A stretch of DNA of 33,831 nucleotides from Chlorobium sp. (GTDB lineage: Bacteria > Bacteroidota > Chlorobiia > Chlorobiales > Chlorobiaceae). The translations under genes and the position numbers were made by a program. The stretch's first letter is position 1, and every line of letters begins with the position of its first letter. The notes under the pieces are model-generated. The model ran no database searches. It saw only the letters and a program-made list of their open reading frames with translations, and was not told the origin of the DNA. This document shows, in pieces, positions 9,770-18,318 of the stretch. The DNA is taken from positions 1-33,831 of the forward strand of contig SZXY01000098.1 in NCBI GenBank assembly GCA_005843805.1. Reading direction: 5' to 3'.

Positions 9770-10459
9770 ATGCCCGCAAACTCTGTCATCTCAATGCAAT
9801 CGCTCTGCAAATTCTACGAAATGGGCGATCAGGTTGTACGGGCACTCGACTCTATCAATCTTGAGTTCAGGCTGAACGACTATGCCGCAATCATGGGACC
9901 ATCCGGCAGCGGCAAGTCAACACTCATGAATATTATCGGATGTCTCGATACGCCAACCTCCGGCACCTATGAACTCAACGGCCAGAATGTTGCGAAAATG
10001 GATGATGATGACCTTGCCCGCATCAGAAACAAGGAGATCGGGTTCGTCTTCCAGACCTTCAACCTTCTTCCACGCCTCAACTGCCTGCGTAATGTCGAAC
10101 TCCCGCTGATCTATGCCGGAGTCTCTCCAAAGGAGCGGGAAGAGCGTGCTGCGGAAGCCCTTGTCAAAGTTGGACTCGGCGACCGTATTACACACAAGCC
10201 TTCCGAACTTTCCGGTGGTCAGATTCAAAGGGTAGCCATAGCGAGGGCACTCATCAACAAGCCCTCAATCATCCTTGCCGACGAGCCAACCGGAAACCTC
10301 GATACCGCAACCAGCCGCGACATCATGGATATTTTCGGAGCACTCTCCGCAGCAGGCAACACCATTATCCTCATCACCCACGAAGAGGACATTGCCCGCT
10401 ACACACGCCGTATAATCCGGCTCCGGGACGGTAAAATTGAAAGCGACACCAGGCAATAA
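9770..10459 (+). CDS. ABC transporter ATPase (MacB/LolD type)
   Basis: The product of about 229 residues is a complete nucleotide-binding domain: Walker [10 protein letters not shown] (about 43), Q-loop [11 protein letters not shown], signature [15 protein letters not shown], Walker [12 protein letters not shown] and switch His ITHEE. The family drives lipoprotein, macrolide or peptide export with FtsX-like permeases. The track start (9689) runs back into the adaptor gene. The ATG at 9770, 7 nt behind its stop, fits the family better; 9797 is a shorter alternative. Unlike classical MacB the ATPase is separate from its permeases, and two foreign-looking genes stand between them here. Confidence 0.94.
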   Translation: MPANSVISMQSLCKFYEMGDQVVRALDSINLEFRLNDYAAIMGPSGSGKSTLMNIIGCLDTPTSGTYELNGQNVAKMDDDDLARIRNKEIGFVFQTFNLLPRLNCLRNVELPLIYAGVSPKEREERAAEALVKVGLGDRITHKPSELSGGQIQRVAIARALINKPSIILADEPTGNLDTATSRDIMDIFGALSAAGNTIILITHEEDIARYTRRIIRLRDGKIESDTRQ

Positions 10460-10470
10460 CATTGCATTAT

Positions 10471-10498
10471 CATGATTTATTTCAGAACTTAAATCATG
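10471..10498. promoter_or_regulatory. Perfect 9-bp inverted repeat before the AAA/Toprim cassette
   Basis: CATGATTTA and TAAATCATG flank a 10-nt spacer in the 64-nt gap between the ABC ATPase and the AAA-family gene. The stem is AT-rich and has no T-tract, so it looks more like an operator or a weak processing hairpin than a terminator. Its placement suggests separate control of the cassette; this is inference. Confidence 0.4.
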
Positions 10499-10523
10499 TT
10501 TACCCTTTAAAAAAAATGATGCC

Positions 10524-11630
10524 ATGCTGCAAGAGCTCTATGTCAACAATTATAAATGCCTGGTAAATTTTACCTTGCCAATAAAAAACATCAATCTGGT
10601 TCTTGGTCGTAACGGCACAGGAAAATCAACCGCGTTTGAAGTACTTTCCAGACTGCAAAGTTTTATTGCCGGGAATGAACGGCTAACCAGGATTTTCCCG
10701 CCTGATACGCTGACAATATGGCTAAAAAGTCAGCTCCAGCATTTTGAACTCCGACTTAATGTTGAGGACAGAGCTTATCATTACAAACTTATCCTTGAAC
10801 ATAACAGCAATAAAGTGCTTTGCAGGGTTCAACTCGAACAATTGACAATTGACGGAAATCTTCTTTTTGAATTTGAAAACGGAACGGCCCGACTTTTTCA
10901 CGATGATTTCACCAAAGGCCCGGAATATCCGTTCGACTGGTCACAATCAGGATTGGCAACATTACAATCACGCCCGGACAATCAACTGCTGACCTTATTC
11001 AAACAGCAGATCAATGGTATGGTGATTATAAAACCAAATCCAGCCATGATGATCAGTGAAAGCACCAGCGAGGAAAATTTCCTTTCCATCGACTGCACTA
11101 ATTTTGCATCCTGGTACCGTTTTCTGTCACAGGAAAATCAAGCTGAAATCTTTGAACTTACCCATAAACTCCGGGAAGTTATCGATGGATTTTACTCTTT
11201 CAAACTGATGCAGTCAGGAGAAGAAACCAAATCTTTGCAGGTTGGCTTTATCTCAGAAAACAATGAGCTTATTCATTATCGATTCAAAGAACTCTCAGAT
11301 GGACAGCGCATCATCATTCTGCTTTACACATTGCTCTATGTTATCAATCGGAAAGGTGCTTGCCTTTGTATTGATGAACCGGAAAATTACCTTGCATTAC
11401 CGGAAATCCAGCCTTGGCTGATAACATTGTTCGATATCTGCCAGGAACGTAACATTCAGGCTATCATTGCCTCTCATCACCCGGAGATCATAGATTACCT
11501 TGCTGCGGATTCAGGACAGTGGTTTGAACGCTTTCCAAACAGCCCGACACGAGTCCGGCAAATCAGTGAAAATGGCGACTTTGGAATTAAAATATCAGAA
11601 CTTGTAGCAAGAGGATGGATTAATGAGTAA
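10524..11630 (+). CDS. AAA_21/OLD-like ATPase (first gene of a two-gene cassette)
   Basis: The 368-residue protein is an SMC/RecF-type ABC-class ATPase: strand MLQELYVNNYKCLVNF, Walker A GRNGTGKST (about 28), signature-like FKELSDGQRIIILLYTLL (about 258), Walker B CLCIDEPENYLAL (about 283) and sensor His IIASHHPEII. Such ATPases pair with small Toprim/RloB-like proteins in several phage-defence systems (PARIS-like, AbiL-like, Gabija-like). The next gene is such a partner and overlaps this one by 8 nt. The pair is inserted between the ATPase and permease genes of an exporter, which is unexpected for an export component. A role in defence is inference from architecture. Confidence 0.85.
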   Translation: MLQELYVNNYKCLVNFTLPIKNINLVLGRNGTGKSTAFEVLSRLQSFIAGNERLTRIFPPDTLTIWLKSQLQHFELRLNVEDRAYHYKLILEHNSNKVLCRVQLEQLTIDGNLLFEFENGTARLFHDDFTKGPEYPFDWSQSGLATLQSRPDNQLLTLFKQQINGMVIIKPNPAMMISESTSEENFLSIDCTNFASWYRFLSQENQAEIFELTHKLREVIDGFYSFKLMQSGEETKSLQVGFISENNELIHYRFKELSDGQRIIILLYTLLYVINRKGACLCIDEPENYLALPEIQPWLITLFDICQERNIQAIIASHHPEIIDYLAADSGQWFERFPNSPTRVRQISENGDFGIKISELVARGWINE

Positions 11631-12162
11631 CGAAAGCTCAATGGTGATAATTCTATGCGAAGACTCACAACAAGAAGCATTTCTTCGGCGCTTTCTGAAA
11701 AAACGCAATATTGTCGGCAAAAAGATAAGGGTTGTCAAAAATCCTGCAGGGAAGGGTTCTGGAGAGCATTTCGTCAGAAAAGAGTTCCCCATGCAATTAA
11801 ATGCACTCAGAAAACGATCGGCTAAAACAGATTTGATCGTAGCCATTGATGCGGATCTCTCAGAAGTCACTCAAATCAGGCAAAAACTGGAAACCGCATG
11901 TTCAGAACAACAGATAGATCGGAGAGCAGAAAAAGAACGAGTATCCTTTATAATTCCGAAAAGAAACATTGAAACCTGGATACATTATTTGAATGGGAAT
12001 GAAGTAAATGAACAATCTGTATACCCAAAACTGCAAAAAGAATCCGACTGTCAATCCGCAGTCGATTATTTATACGAAATTTGTTCTGTCAGCAAATCGT
12101 CTGCCGGATTTCCCGACTCTCTGCTCGATGCTTGTCATGAATACAAAAAAATTGAACGGTAA
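11623..12162 (+). CDS. Toprim/RloB-DUF4276-like small protein (second gene of the cassette)
   Basis: The 179-residue protein has a Toprim-like order: first strand followed by acidic residues (VIILCEDSQQEAFLRRFL, Glu/Asp about 13-14), a later strand with a DxD motif (LIVAIDADLS, about 70), and then IIPKRNIETWIHYL (about 110), which resembles the conserved Glu-containing segment of RloB/DUF4276 proteins. Toprim folds cut or join nucleic acid using these acidic residues. The start ATG lies within the last codons of the AAA gene (ATGAGTAA overlap), indicating translational coupling. The downstream permease gene starts 6 nt after its stop, so the cassette is within the same transcript. Exact family assignment is uncertain. 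Confidence 0.68.
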   Translation: MSNESSMVIILCEDSQQEAFLRRFLKKRNIVGKKIRVVKNPAGKGSGEHFVRKEFPMQLNALRKRSAKTDLIVAIDADLSEVTQIRQKLETACSEQQIDRRAEKERVSFIIPKRNIETWIHYLNGNEVNEQSVYPKLQKESDCQSAVDYLYEICSVSKSSAGFPDSLLDACHEYKKIER

Positions 12163-12168
12163 CAGGCA

Positions 12169-13434
12169 ATGAACCTGAACTACCGACAGTTTCGCTATGA
12201 AACCGAAGAAAGCCTCAAAATTGCCCTCTTCCAGATCAGGGCAAATAAAACGCGCTCCTTTCTGACTGCACTCGGCGTCATTATCGGCATTGTTGCAATT
12301 ACCATGATGGGCACCGCTATCAACGGCATTGACCGGGGATTTGAAAAAAGCCTCGCCATGCTTGGCTACGACGTAATCTATGTTCAGAAATCCTCATGGA
12401 CAACCATGGGCCAATGGTGGCTCTACCGTAACCGTCCCGATCTGAAAACACAATATGCCGACCAGATAAACCGGATCATTGCCGACAATCCCCGTTCCGA
12501 GCTTCTCATAGCCGTGCCGCAGATGTCAACCTATATGGCATCGGCTAAATACAAGGATCAGATTCTGGAACAGGTTTTTTCTCTTGGCACAAACCACGAG
12601 TACCTGCAGACCGCATCAGGCAACATAACCGCCGGACGGTTCTTTACCCCTGGAGAATCAGCCAGCAGCGAAATGGTCTGTGTCATCGGCGACGATATTG
12701 CCGTGGGGCTCTTTCCCAATGAGCCAGCTCTTGGCAAGTCACTCCAGATCAAGAATTATAAATGCCGGATTATCGGAATTTTCAAAAAACAGGGAAAATT
12801 CCTCGGGCTTTTCAGCTTTGACAACCAGATCATAATGCCGCTTGGTGCCTTTGAAAAGGTATACGGCAAAAACATGTTCATCACCATCAGGGTGAAAATC
12901 AGGGAGCAGACTCATATTGCAGAAGCAAAGGAGGAGCTGCTCGGGCTGATGAGAAGAATCCGCAGACTTCCTCCAGGCAAGGAAGAAAACTTCTCGATCA
13001 ACGAACAGCAGGCATTCAAAAGCCAGCTTGATCCAATCAAAAACGGCATTGCGGTAGCAGGTATATTTATCACCGGCATGTCACTCTTTGTCGGGGCTAT
13101 CGGCATCATGAACATCACCTTCGTCAGCGTCAAGGAACGCACCAGGGAGATTGGACTGCGCAAGGCGCTCGGCGCAAGACGGCGTACCATTCTTTTGCAG
13201 TTTCTCATCGAATCGGTGATGATCTGCCTTATAGGAGGGTTTATCGGGCTTGCCACCTCCCTTTTCATTACCTTTTCCATTGAAAAAATCATGCCTGACT
13301 TTCCAGTCCAATTCTCACCAGACCTGGTACTGGCAAGTCTTGCTGTTTCAGTCATCACCGGCATTATCTCAGGCCTTGCTCCGGCAGTTACCGCTTCGAA
13401 GCTCGACCCGGCAGACTCACTTCGTTATGAATAG
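12169..13434 (+). CDS. MacB/FtsX-like ABC transporter permease (first)
   Basis: The 421-residue protein has the MacB permease plan: one TM near residues 25-50 (TRSFLTALGVIIGIVAITMM), a large periplasmic MacB_PCD domain, and three C-terminal TMs beginning at about 285 with IFITGMSLFVGAIGIMNITFVSVKERTREIGLRKALGA, the family signature. It forms the membrane part of the exporter with the ATPase at 9770 and the second permease. Two paralogous permeases suggest a heterodimer. It starts 6 nt after the Toprim-like gene. Confidence 0.93.
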   Translation: MNLNYRQFRYETEESLKIALFQIRANKTRSFLTALGVIIGIVAITMMGTAINGIDRGFEKSLAMLGYDVIYVQKSSWTTMGQWWLYRNRPDLKTQYADQINRIIADNPRSELLIAVPQMSTYMASAKYKDQILEQVFSLGTNHEYLQTASGNITAGRFFTPGESASSEMVCVIGDDIAVGLFPNEPALGKSLQIKNYKCRIIGIFKKQGKFLGLFSFDNQIIMPLGAFEKVYGKNMFITIRVKIREQTHIAEAKEELLGLMRRIRRLPPGKEENFSINEQQAFKSQLDPIKNGIAVAGIFITGMSLFVGAIGIMNITFVSVKERTREIGLRKALGARRRTILLQFLIESVMICLIGGFIGLATSLFITFSIEKIMPDFPVQFSPDLVLASLAVSVITGIISGLAPAVTASKLDPADSLRYE

Positions 13435-13442
13435 GAGTACCC

Positions 13443-14678
13443 ATGCTGCTGCGTGAAACCATAACCCAGGCGATCTACTCCCTGGCAGTCAACAAGCTCC
13501 GCTCATGGCTCACCGTCATGGGTGTTGCCGTAGGTGTCTTTTCCATCATTGCCGTCATGACCGCTCTCGATGCCATCGACAAAAGCGTCGAGTCAGGTTT
13601 GACAAGCCTCGGAGCAAACACCTTCCAGATACAGAAAAATCCTGCGACAGTCTTCGGCGGCGGGCACAACAGAAACATGTATGCAAACCGCAAGGATATC
13701 ACCTACAAGCAGGCACTCTTTTTCCGGAAAAACATGGAAGCATCTGCCAGGAATATCGGGTTCATAATTTCCAGCCGAACAAACCAGGCAAAATATGCCA
13801 CCCAGACCACCAATCCCGATGTCACCCTTAGCGGTGGAGACGATAACTTTTCCGCATCGAGCGGCTACTCCATAATGACAGGACGCAATCTTGCTGAGGG
13901 AGATATCCGGTATGCAAGAAATACCGCTGTTCTTGGAAACGAAGTTGCCACAACGCTCTTCGCTTCCAACGAAAACCCGCTGAACAAATCCATCAAGGTT
14001 AATGGAGAGGTTTATACCATCATCGGTGTTTTTGAAAAAAAGGGAGCAGCGTTCGGCCAGAGCCAGGATAACTTTGTGCTTATTCCAATTACCCGATACC
14101 TCGATCATATCAACGAAAAGAGCAGCCTGAGCATAACGGTTGAAGCGCTCTCCCGCAAAGATTATCCGTTTGCCATAGACCGGGCTATCGGAGCCATGAG
14201 ACTTGCCCGTGAGCTGACCGTCAAGGAACCCAACGATTTCGAAATCAGAACAAACGAATCCCTTATCGACTCTTTCCGTGATATAAAGCGGGCCATCAGT
14301 ACTGGAGCCTTCATCATCAGCTTTATGGCCCTCCTGACTGCAGGTGTCGGCATCATGAACATCATGCTGGTCAGTGTCACTGAACGGACAAGGGAGATCG
14401 GCATCAGGAAATCAGTTGGAGCCCCGCGCAACACCATCCTGCGCCAGTTTCTCTTTGAATCGTTTTTTCTCTCGCTTGCAGGCGGCCTTATAGGAGTAAT
14501 TGTCGGCATCGTAGCCGGCAACGCCGTAGCCTTGAAATTCAACCTGCCACCCATATTTCCCCTGCTCTGGATAACCGTTTCCATGGTTGTCTGTTCAATT
14601 ATCGGCATGGCCTTTGGACTCTTCCCGGCATGGAAAGCCGCCAACCTCAACCCGGTGGAAGCCTTGAGACCGAAGTAA
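13443..14678 (+). CDS. MacB/FtsX-like ABC transporter permease (second)
   Basis: This 411-residue paralogue of the preceding gene has the same order: N-terminal TM (KLRSWLTVMGVAVGVFSIIAVM), a periplasmic domain of about 220 residues, and the C-terminal signature GVGIMNIMLVSVTERTREIGIRKSVGA followed by two more TMs. The start is supported by AGGAG 6 nt upstream, 8 nt behind the first permease's stop. It closes the exporter operon. Substrate cannot be read from sequence; lipoprotein, siderophore or peptide export are all known for the family. Confidence 0.93.
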   Translation: MLLRETITQAIYSLAVNKLRSWLTVMGVAVGVFSIIAVMTALDAIDKSVESGLTSLGANTFQIQKNPATVFGGGHNRNMYANRKDITYKQALFFRKNMEASARNIGFIISSRTNQAKYATQTTNPDVTLSGGDDNFSASSGYSIMTGRNLAEGDIRYARNTAVLGNEVATTLFASNENPLNKSIKVNGEVYTIIGVFEKKGAAFGQSQDNFVLIPITRYLDHINEKSSLSITVEALSRKDYPFAIDRAIGAMRLARELTVKEPNDFEIRTNESLIDSFRDIKRAISTGAFIISFMALLTAGVGIMNIMLVSVTERTREIGIRKSVGAPRNTILRQFLFESFFLSLAGGLIGVIVGIVAGNAVALKFNLPPIFPLLWITVSMVVCSIIGMAFGLFPAWKAANLNPVEALRPK

Positions 14679-14748
14679 GAAATATGAATGGGTTACTCAC
14701 CCGGCCTGTGGATTTTTTCAGCCGAAATATGTGTTCTTCTCTTCATAC

Positions 14749-14780
14749 CTCCTGAAAGAGAAGATCCAAAACTTCAGGAG
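14749..14780. terminator. Hairpin downstream of the exporter operon
   Basis: CTCCTGAA and TTCAGGAG are separated by 16 nt, about 70 nt after the second permease stop. No T-tract follows, so a rho-independent terminator is only a weak possibility; an RNA-processing stem is another. Confidence 0.35.
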
Positions 14781-14840
14781 ATCTGACTGAGCTATAGCAG
14801 ACTTTGACTCTAACCCTTCATATAACGAGGAGGCACAATA

Positions 14841-15194
14841 ATGGAGACCCAACAGTTAATTGAAAGCTATCACCAGGCCTGGACAAACGGCGATTTTGCA
14901 ACAGCTCGCAGATGCCTTGCTGATGATCTCGATTTCCGAGGTTCTATCGACACCTTTTCGAAGGCTGACGATTTTATTGCCGCATTATCGCAGTTCCGTC
15001 AGATGGTTCGCAGCGTCACCCTCCTGCAAAGCTTTTATGGCAAAGAAGGCGCCGCACTTCTTTATGACTGCGATACACCAACTCCGGCAGGAGTCATCCG
15101 CACTGCTGAATTTTTCACTGTTTCAAAGGAGAAAATTTCTGCCATCCGTCTGGTCTTCGATGCTACTGAATTAAGAAAATCCATGCCGGGCTGA
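14841..15194 (+). CDS. SnoaL/NTF2-like protein
   Basis: The 117-residue single-domain protein begins METQQLIESYHQAWTNGDFATARRCLADDLDFRG, the typical first helices and strand of the NTF2/SnoaL cone fold, and ends with a family-like sheet (AEFFTVSKEKISAIRLVFD). Members are small-molecule-binding or isomerase-like proteins; the substrate here is unknown. A strong GAGGAGG ribosome-binding site precedes the ATG. It lies 28 nt ahead of the Nramp gene and may be its operon partner. Confidence 0.82.
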   Translation: METQQLIESYHQAWTNGDFATARRCLADDLDFRGSIDTFSKADDFIAALSQFRQMVRSVTLLQSFYGKEGAALLYDCDTPTPAGVIRTAEFFTVSKEKISAIRLVFDATELRKSMPG

Positions 15195-15221
15195 GCCATC
15201 AAACACTGAATTCGCAACAAA

Positions 15222-16487
15222 ATGGTTCAAGCCTCCATGAAGTCAGCAACAACCAGGAAAAAAGGGTTCCCCCTCAAAACCCTTCTCGGTTTTCTGGGGC
15301 CGGGCTTTCTTGTTACTGTGGGTTTTGTCGATCCCGGAAACTGGGCTACAAATATCGAAGGCGGCTCACGTTTCGGCTATGAACTGCTCTGGGTGGTCAC
15401 TCTTGGCACCATCATGCTCATCATTATCCAGCACATGGCGGCCAAACTCGGCATTGCGACGGGAAAATCACTCGCAGTCAATATCCGTGAATTTTTTCCA
15501 AAACCGGTAGCAACCTTTCTTGGTTTTACCGTTCTGCTCGCCTGTATCGCCACCGATGTAGCCGAGCTTCTGGGTGGCGGCATCGGCTTCAGCCTGCTTT
15601 TCGGCATACCGCTCTGGTGCGGCGCCCTCCTGACGATTCTTCTCGAGATATTCCTTATCATCAGCCAGAGATATCACCGGATAGAAACAATCATTGTGGG
15701 TTTCCTCGGTATAATCACCTTTTGCTACCTCATCGAACTTCTTATCGTCCAGCCGGACTGGTCGGCAATCGCACCAGCGCTTGTTGTGCCGAAAGTTAAC
15801 AAAAACAGTATCTATGTCGCCATGGCCATTCTTGGAGCACTGGTGATGCCTCACAACATCTTTCTGCACTCAAACGTCATTCACAGCAGAAAATGGGGAA
15901 TTTCCGAGAATGAAAAGATGGCGCAGCTCCGGTACGAAAAAATAGACACTCTGTTTGCCATGATTCTCGGATGGGTAGTGAACTCATCGATGATCATCGT
16001 GGCTGCGGCTGTATTTTTTCACAACCAGGTTACGGTCAGCACTATTGAAGAGGCATCTGCAACGCTCAAACCACTTGCAGGACCATTTGCCGGTCTGCTT
16101 TTTGCCATTGCCCTCGTTTTTTCCGGTATCGGCTCTTCCATGACCTCCTCCATGGCAGAAGCAAACGTCATCACAGGCTTTCTTGGAAAACCCGAAGACC
16201 CGAGAACAGCGCTCTACAGGCTGGCCGTTTTTTTAACAGCCATTCCTGCTTTCATTGTGATAGTGTTCAGCATCGACACCTTTCGCATCCTGATTTTAAG
16301 CCAGGTGATGCTGAGTATTCAGTTACCCTTTACCCTGGTGCCACTCCTGATACTCTGCCGTAACGTGAAAGTCATGGGTGCATTCAGAAGCCGAAACATC
16401 GAGTTTGCTGCCGCTTCAGTAATTTCCGGAGTGGTTATCCTGCTCAACCTCTATTTTTTCTATACCACATTGACCGGGGGAAAGTGA
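15222..16487 (+). CDS. Nramp-family divalent metal transporter
   Basis: The 421-residue inner-membrane protein has about 11 TM segments. The Nramp metal-site motifs are intact: DPGN in TM1 (VGFVDPGNWATNIEGG, about 37) and MPH in TM6 (GALVMPHNIFLHSNVIHSR, about 208). Family members import Mn(II) or Fe(II) with protons. Of the bacterial subgroups this one carries W after DPGN instead of the common F. The UspA gene starts 1 nt after its stop, so the two are co-translated. Confidence 0.93.
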   Translation: MVQASMKSATTRKKGFPLKTLLGFLGPGFLVTVGFVDPGNWATNIEGGSRFGYELLWVVTLGTIMLIIIQHMAAKLGIATGKSLAVNIREFFPKPVATFLGFTVLLACIATDVAELLGGGIGFSLLFGIPLWCGALLTILLEIFLIISQRYHRIETIIVGFLGIITFCYLIELLIVQPDWSAIAPALVVPKVNKNSIYVAMAILGALVMPHNIFLHSNVIHSRKWGISENEKMAQLRYEKIDTLFAMILGWVVNSSMIIVAAAVFFHNQVTVSTIEEASATLKPLAGPFAGLLFAIALVFSGIGSSMTSSMAEANVITGFLGKPEDPRTALYRLAVFLTAIPAFIVIVFSIDTFRILILSQVMLSIQLPFTLVPLLILCRNVKVMGAFRSRNIEFAAASVISGVVILLNLYFFYTTLTGGK

Positions 16488-16488
16488 G

Positions 16489-16899
16489 ATGCGACTTTAC
16501 AGAAAAATCCTCGTTGCCATCGACTGCTCAGCGGTTGACGAGACCATTATGGAACATGTATCGGCACTCGCACTTCAGCTTGGGGCCAGCCTGCATCTGC
16601 TGCATGTCGTTCATTCCCACACCCTCGACCAGGAGCGGATTCTTCGCGAAGAGTCCGCCATCATCCTTAACCGTTACCGCGACAAACTGCAGAATGAGGG
16701 GATCGATGTAAAGATTATTCTAAGAAGCGGTGAACCCGAGAAAGAGATACTCGGTGAAACTGGGGAAAACTCCTACGATCTCCTCGCAATGGCGACCCAT
16801 GGTCACAGTTTACCTGAAAGAATTCTCTTTGGCAGCGTTTCAAGGACTCTTCGACAAAAAATCACGATACCGCTGCTCCTTATCCAGCCGGATCATTGA
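16489..16899 (+). CDS. Universal stress protein (UspA family)
   Basis: The 136-residue protein has the Usp Rossmann-like fold: KILVAIDCSAVDETIMEHV at the start and the ATP-binding signature MATHGHSLPERILFGSVSRTL near residue 102 (G-x2-G-x9-G-S type, with some spacing deviation), then KITIPLLLI. It is probably an ATP-binding stress protein. It is directly coupled to the Nramp gene (1-nt gap), an arrangement suggesting a regulatory or metal-stress role. Confidence 0.92.
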   Translation: MRLYRKILVAIDCSAVDETIMEHVSALALQLGASLHLLHVVHSHTLDQERILREESAIILNRYRDKLQNEGIDVKIILRSGEPEKEILGETGENSYDLLAMATHGHSLPERILFGSVSRTLRQKITIPLLLIQPDH

Positions 16900-16963
16900 G
16901 TGAAAAATGGAAATTTTGTATTTTTCAGAATTGAGCTTCCAGGAACTTAAACATTGATTAATT

Positions 16964-17653
16964 ATGACATCCATGCATAAGCTTTTAAAACCTGTCGCAC
17001 TTCTTCTCATTCTTGCAATGACCACCCTTACCTGGGGCTGCGAGACGACAACCAGGACGGGTCGGGGTGCAGGTATCGGCGCCTCTGCCGGAGGCGTTAT
17101 CGGCGGTATTATCGGCAGCAGGTCGGGCAGTTGGGCCAAAGGAGCAATCATCGGTGCAGTCATTGGCGGAGCTGCAGGAGCAATGATCGGCAATTACATG
17201 GACAAGCAGGCGGCTGAAATCGACCGGGATGTGCAAGGCGCAAAAGTGGAACGGGTGGGTGAAAGCATCAGGGTTGTTTTTGATTCCGGCCTTCTCTTCT
17301 CGACCAATTCAGCAACACTGACATCGACCAGCAGATACAACATTGAAAAACTTGCACGAATTCTCAACCGCTACAACGACACCAACATGGTGATTGAAGG
17401 CCATACCGACAGTATCGGCAGCGAAGCCGAAAACCAGTCGCTCTCTGAAAGAAGGGCTGAAGCTGTGGCAAACCTCCTCAAAGCTTATGGCGTTGCTTCC
17501 CACAGACTCTCTCCCGTCGGATACGGCGAAACACGCCCTGTTTCATCCAACGAAACAGAGCCCGGTCGCAAGCTTAACCGCCGTGTTGAAGTGCTGATCT
17601 ATGCAAACGATGACCTCCAGCGCCAGGCTGCATCCGGTGAGTTGAGAATGTAA
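16964..17653 (+). CDS. OmpA-family lipoprotein with glycine-zipper segment
   Basis: The 229-residue product has a signal peptide and a lipobox-like end (TLTWGC, Cys about 26), then a glycine-zipper hydrophobic stretch (GAGIGASAGGVIGGIIG..., about 35-80). From about 110 to 215 there is an OmpA_C peptidoglycan-binding domain (GHTDSIGSEAENQSLSERRA and the arginine at NRRVEVLI). It should sit in the outer membrane and bind peptidoglycan, YiaD-like. A good terminator follows. Confidence 0.93.
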   Translation: MTSMHKLLKPVALLLILAMTTLTWGCETTTRTGRGAGIGASAGGVIGGIIGSRSGSWAKGAIIGAVIGGAAGAMIGNYMDKQAAEIDRDVQGAKVERVGESIRVVFDSGLLFSTNSATLTSTSRYNIEKLARILNRYNDTNMVIEGHTDSIGSEAENQSLSERRAEAVANLLKAYGVASHRLSPVGYGETRPVSSNETEPGRKLNRRVEVLIYANDDLQRQAASGELRM

Positions 17654-17683
17654 ATCCTGCATCAAAAAAAAATTTCTCCCCAT

Positions 17684-17722
17684 AAAAAAAAGCCTGAATG
17701 CAAGCGCGTTCGGGCTTTTTTT
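17684..17722 (+). terminator. Rho-independent terminator after the OmpA-like gene
   Basis: An A8 run, the stem GCCTGAA/TTCGGGC (one G-T pair) around a 10-nt loop, and a T7 tract lie 31 nt after the stop codon. The A/T flanks make it usable in both directions. Confidence 0.88.
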
Positions 17723-17826
17723 GCTAACAAAGAAAACTGAAAAAAAGCTTACATTTCGGGCCATTGAGGTCAGCCTTTCATGCCTGGTTGTAAATGGCTG
17801 GCAGAAAAACACAGGGAAAACAAAAC

Positions 17827-18231
17827 ATGCACACCATGCTGTATTTCAAAAATGCCGAAGAGGTTCTGTTTCAATGGGTTTCACGGGTCTGCAGCGGTAG
17901 TCCGGAAGAGATTGCCGCGCTTTACAATGAATCTGCAGTCCTTATTCCTACATTTTCTCCCCACACCGTCATAGCCCCTGAAGGGGTCAACGGATACTTC
18001 GGACAACTCGCATCAAGAGACGGGCTTGGTGTTCGTCTGCACAGCAAGGCGCTCAGAAAACAGTCGCTGAGCGAAAATCTGCATACCCTGAGTGGCATTT
18101 ACTCTTTTGAGTTTGAGGTTGACCAGGTACTCCTCTCCTTCCCTTCACGATTTACCTTTGTGATGGACATCTCGCTTCCCAAACCTATTCTTCACCACCA
18201 CTCATCGCAGGTACCAAGAAATCTCTCATAA
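17827..18231 (+). CDS. NTF2-like / CaMKII association-domain-like protein
   Basis: The 134-residue protein (from ATG 17827) has the NTF2-like pattern: EEVLFQWVSRVCSGSPEEIAALYNESAVLIPTFSP, APEGVNGYF, and two long C-terminal strands (TLSGIYSFEFEVDQ, RFTFVMDI). Related proteins are annotated as CaMKII association-domain or SnoaL-like; function is unknown. I preferred this start to 17794 because AGGGAAA lies upstream of it, whereas 17794 has none, and the fold begins at MHTMLYFKN. It is monocistronic, between two hairpin terminators. Confidence 0.78.
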   Translation: MHTMLYFKNAEEVLFQWVSRVCSGSPEEIAALYNESAVLIPTFSPHTVIAPEGVNGYFGQLASRDGLGVRLHSKALRKQSLSENLHTLSGIYSFEFEVDQVLLSFPSRFTFVMDISLPKPILHHHSSQVPRNLS

Positions 18232-18243
18232 ACCCTGCCCAGG

Positions 18244-18276
18244 GGGCAATGCCAACCTGAACGGAAGGCATTGCCC
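18244..18276. terminator. Strong hairpin between convergent genes
   Basis: GGGCAATGCC and GGCATTGCCC form a perfect 10-bp stem with a 13-nt loop, between the rightward NTF2-like gene and the leftward lpxD. It lacks a long T-tract but its position suggests a bidirectional transcription end. Confidence 0.65.
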
Positions 18277-18318
18277 TTGAAGAATTAAACCATTACAGCA
18301 CACTGCAAAAAGGGCAAC

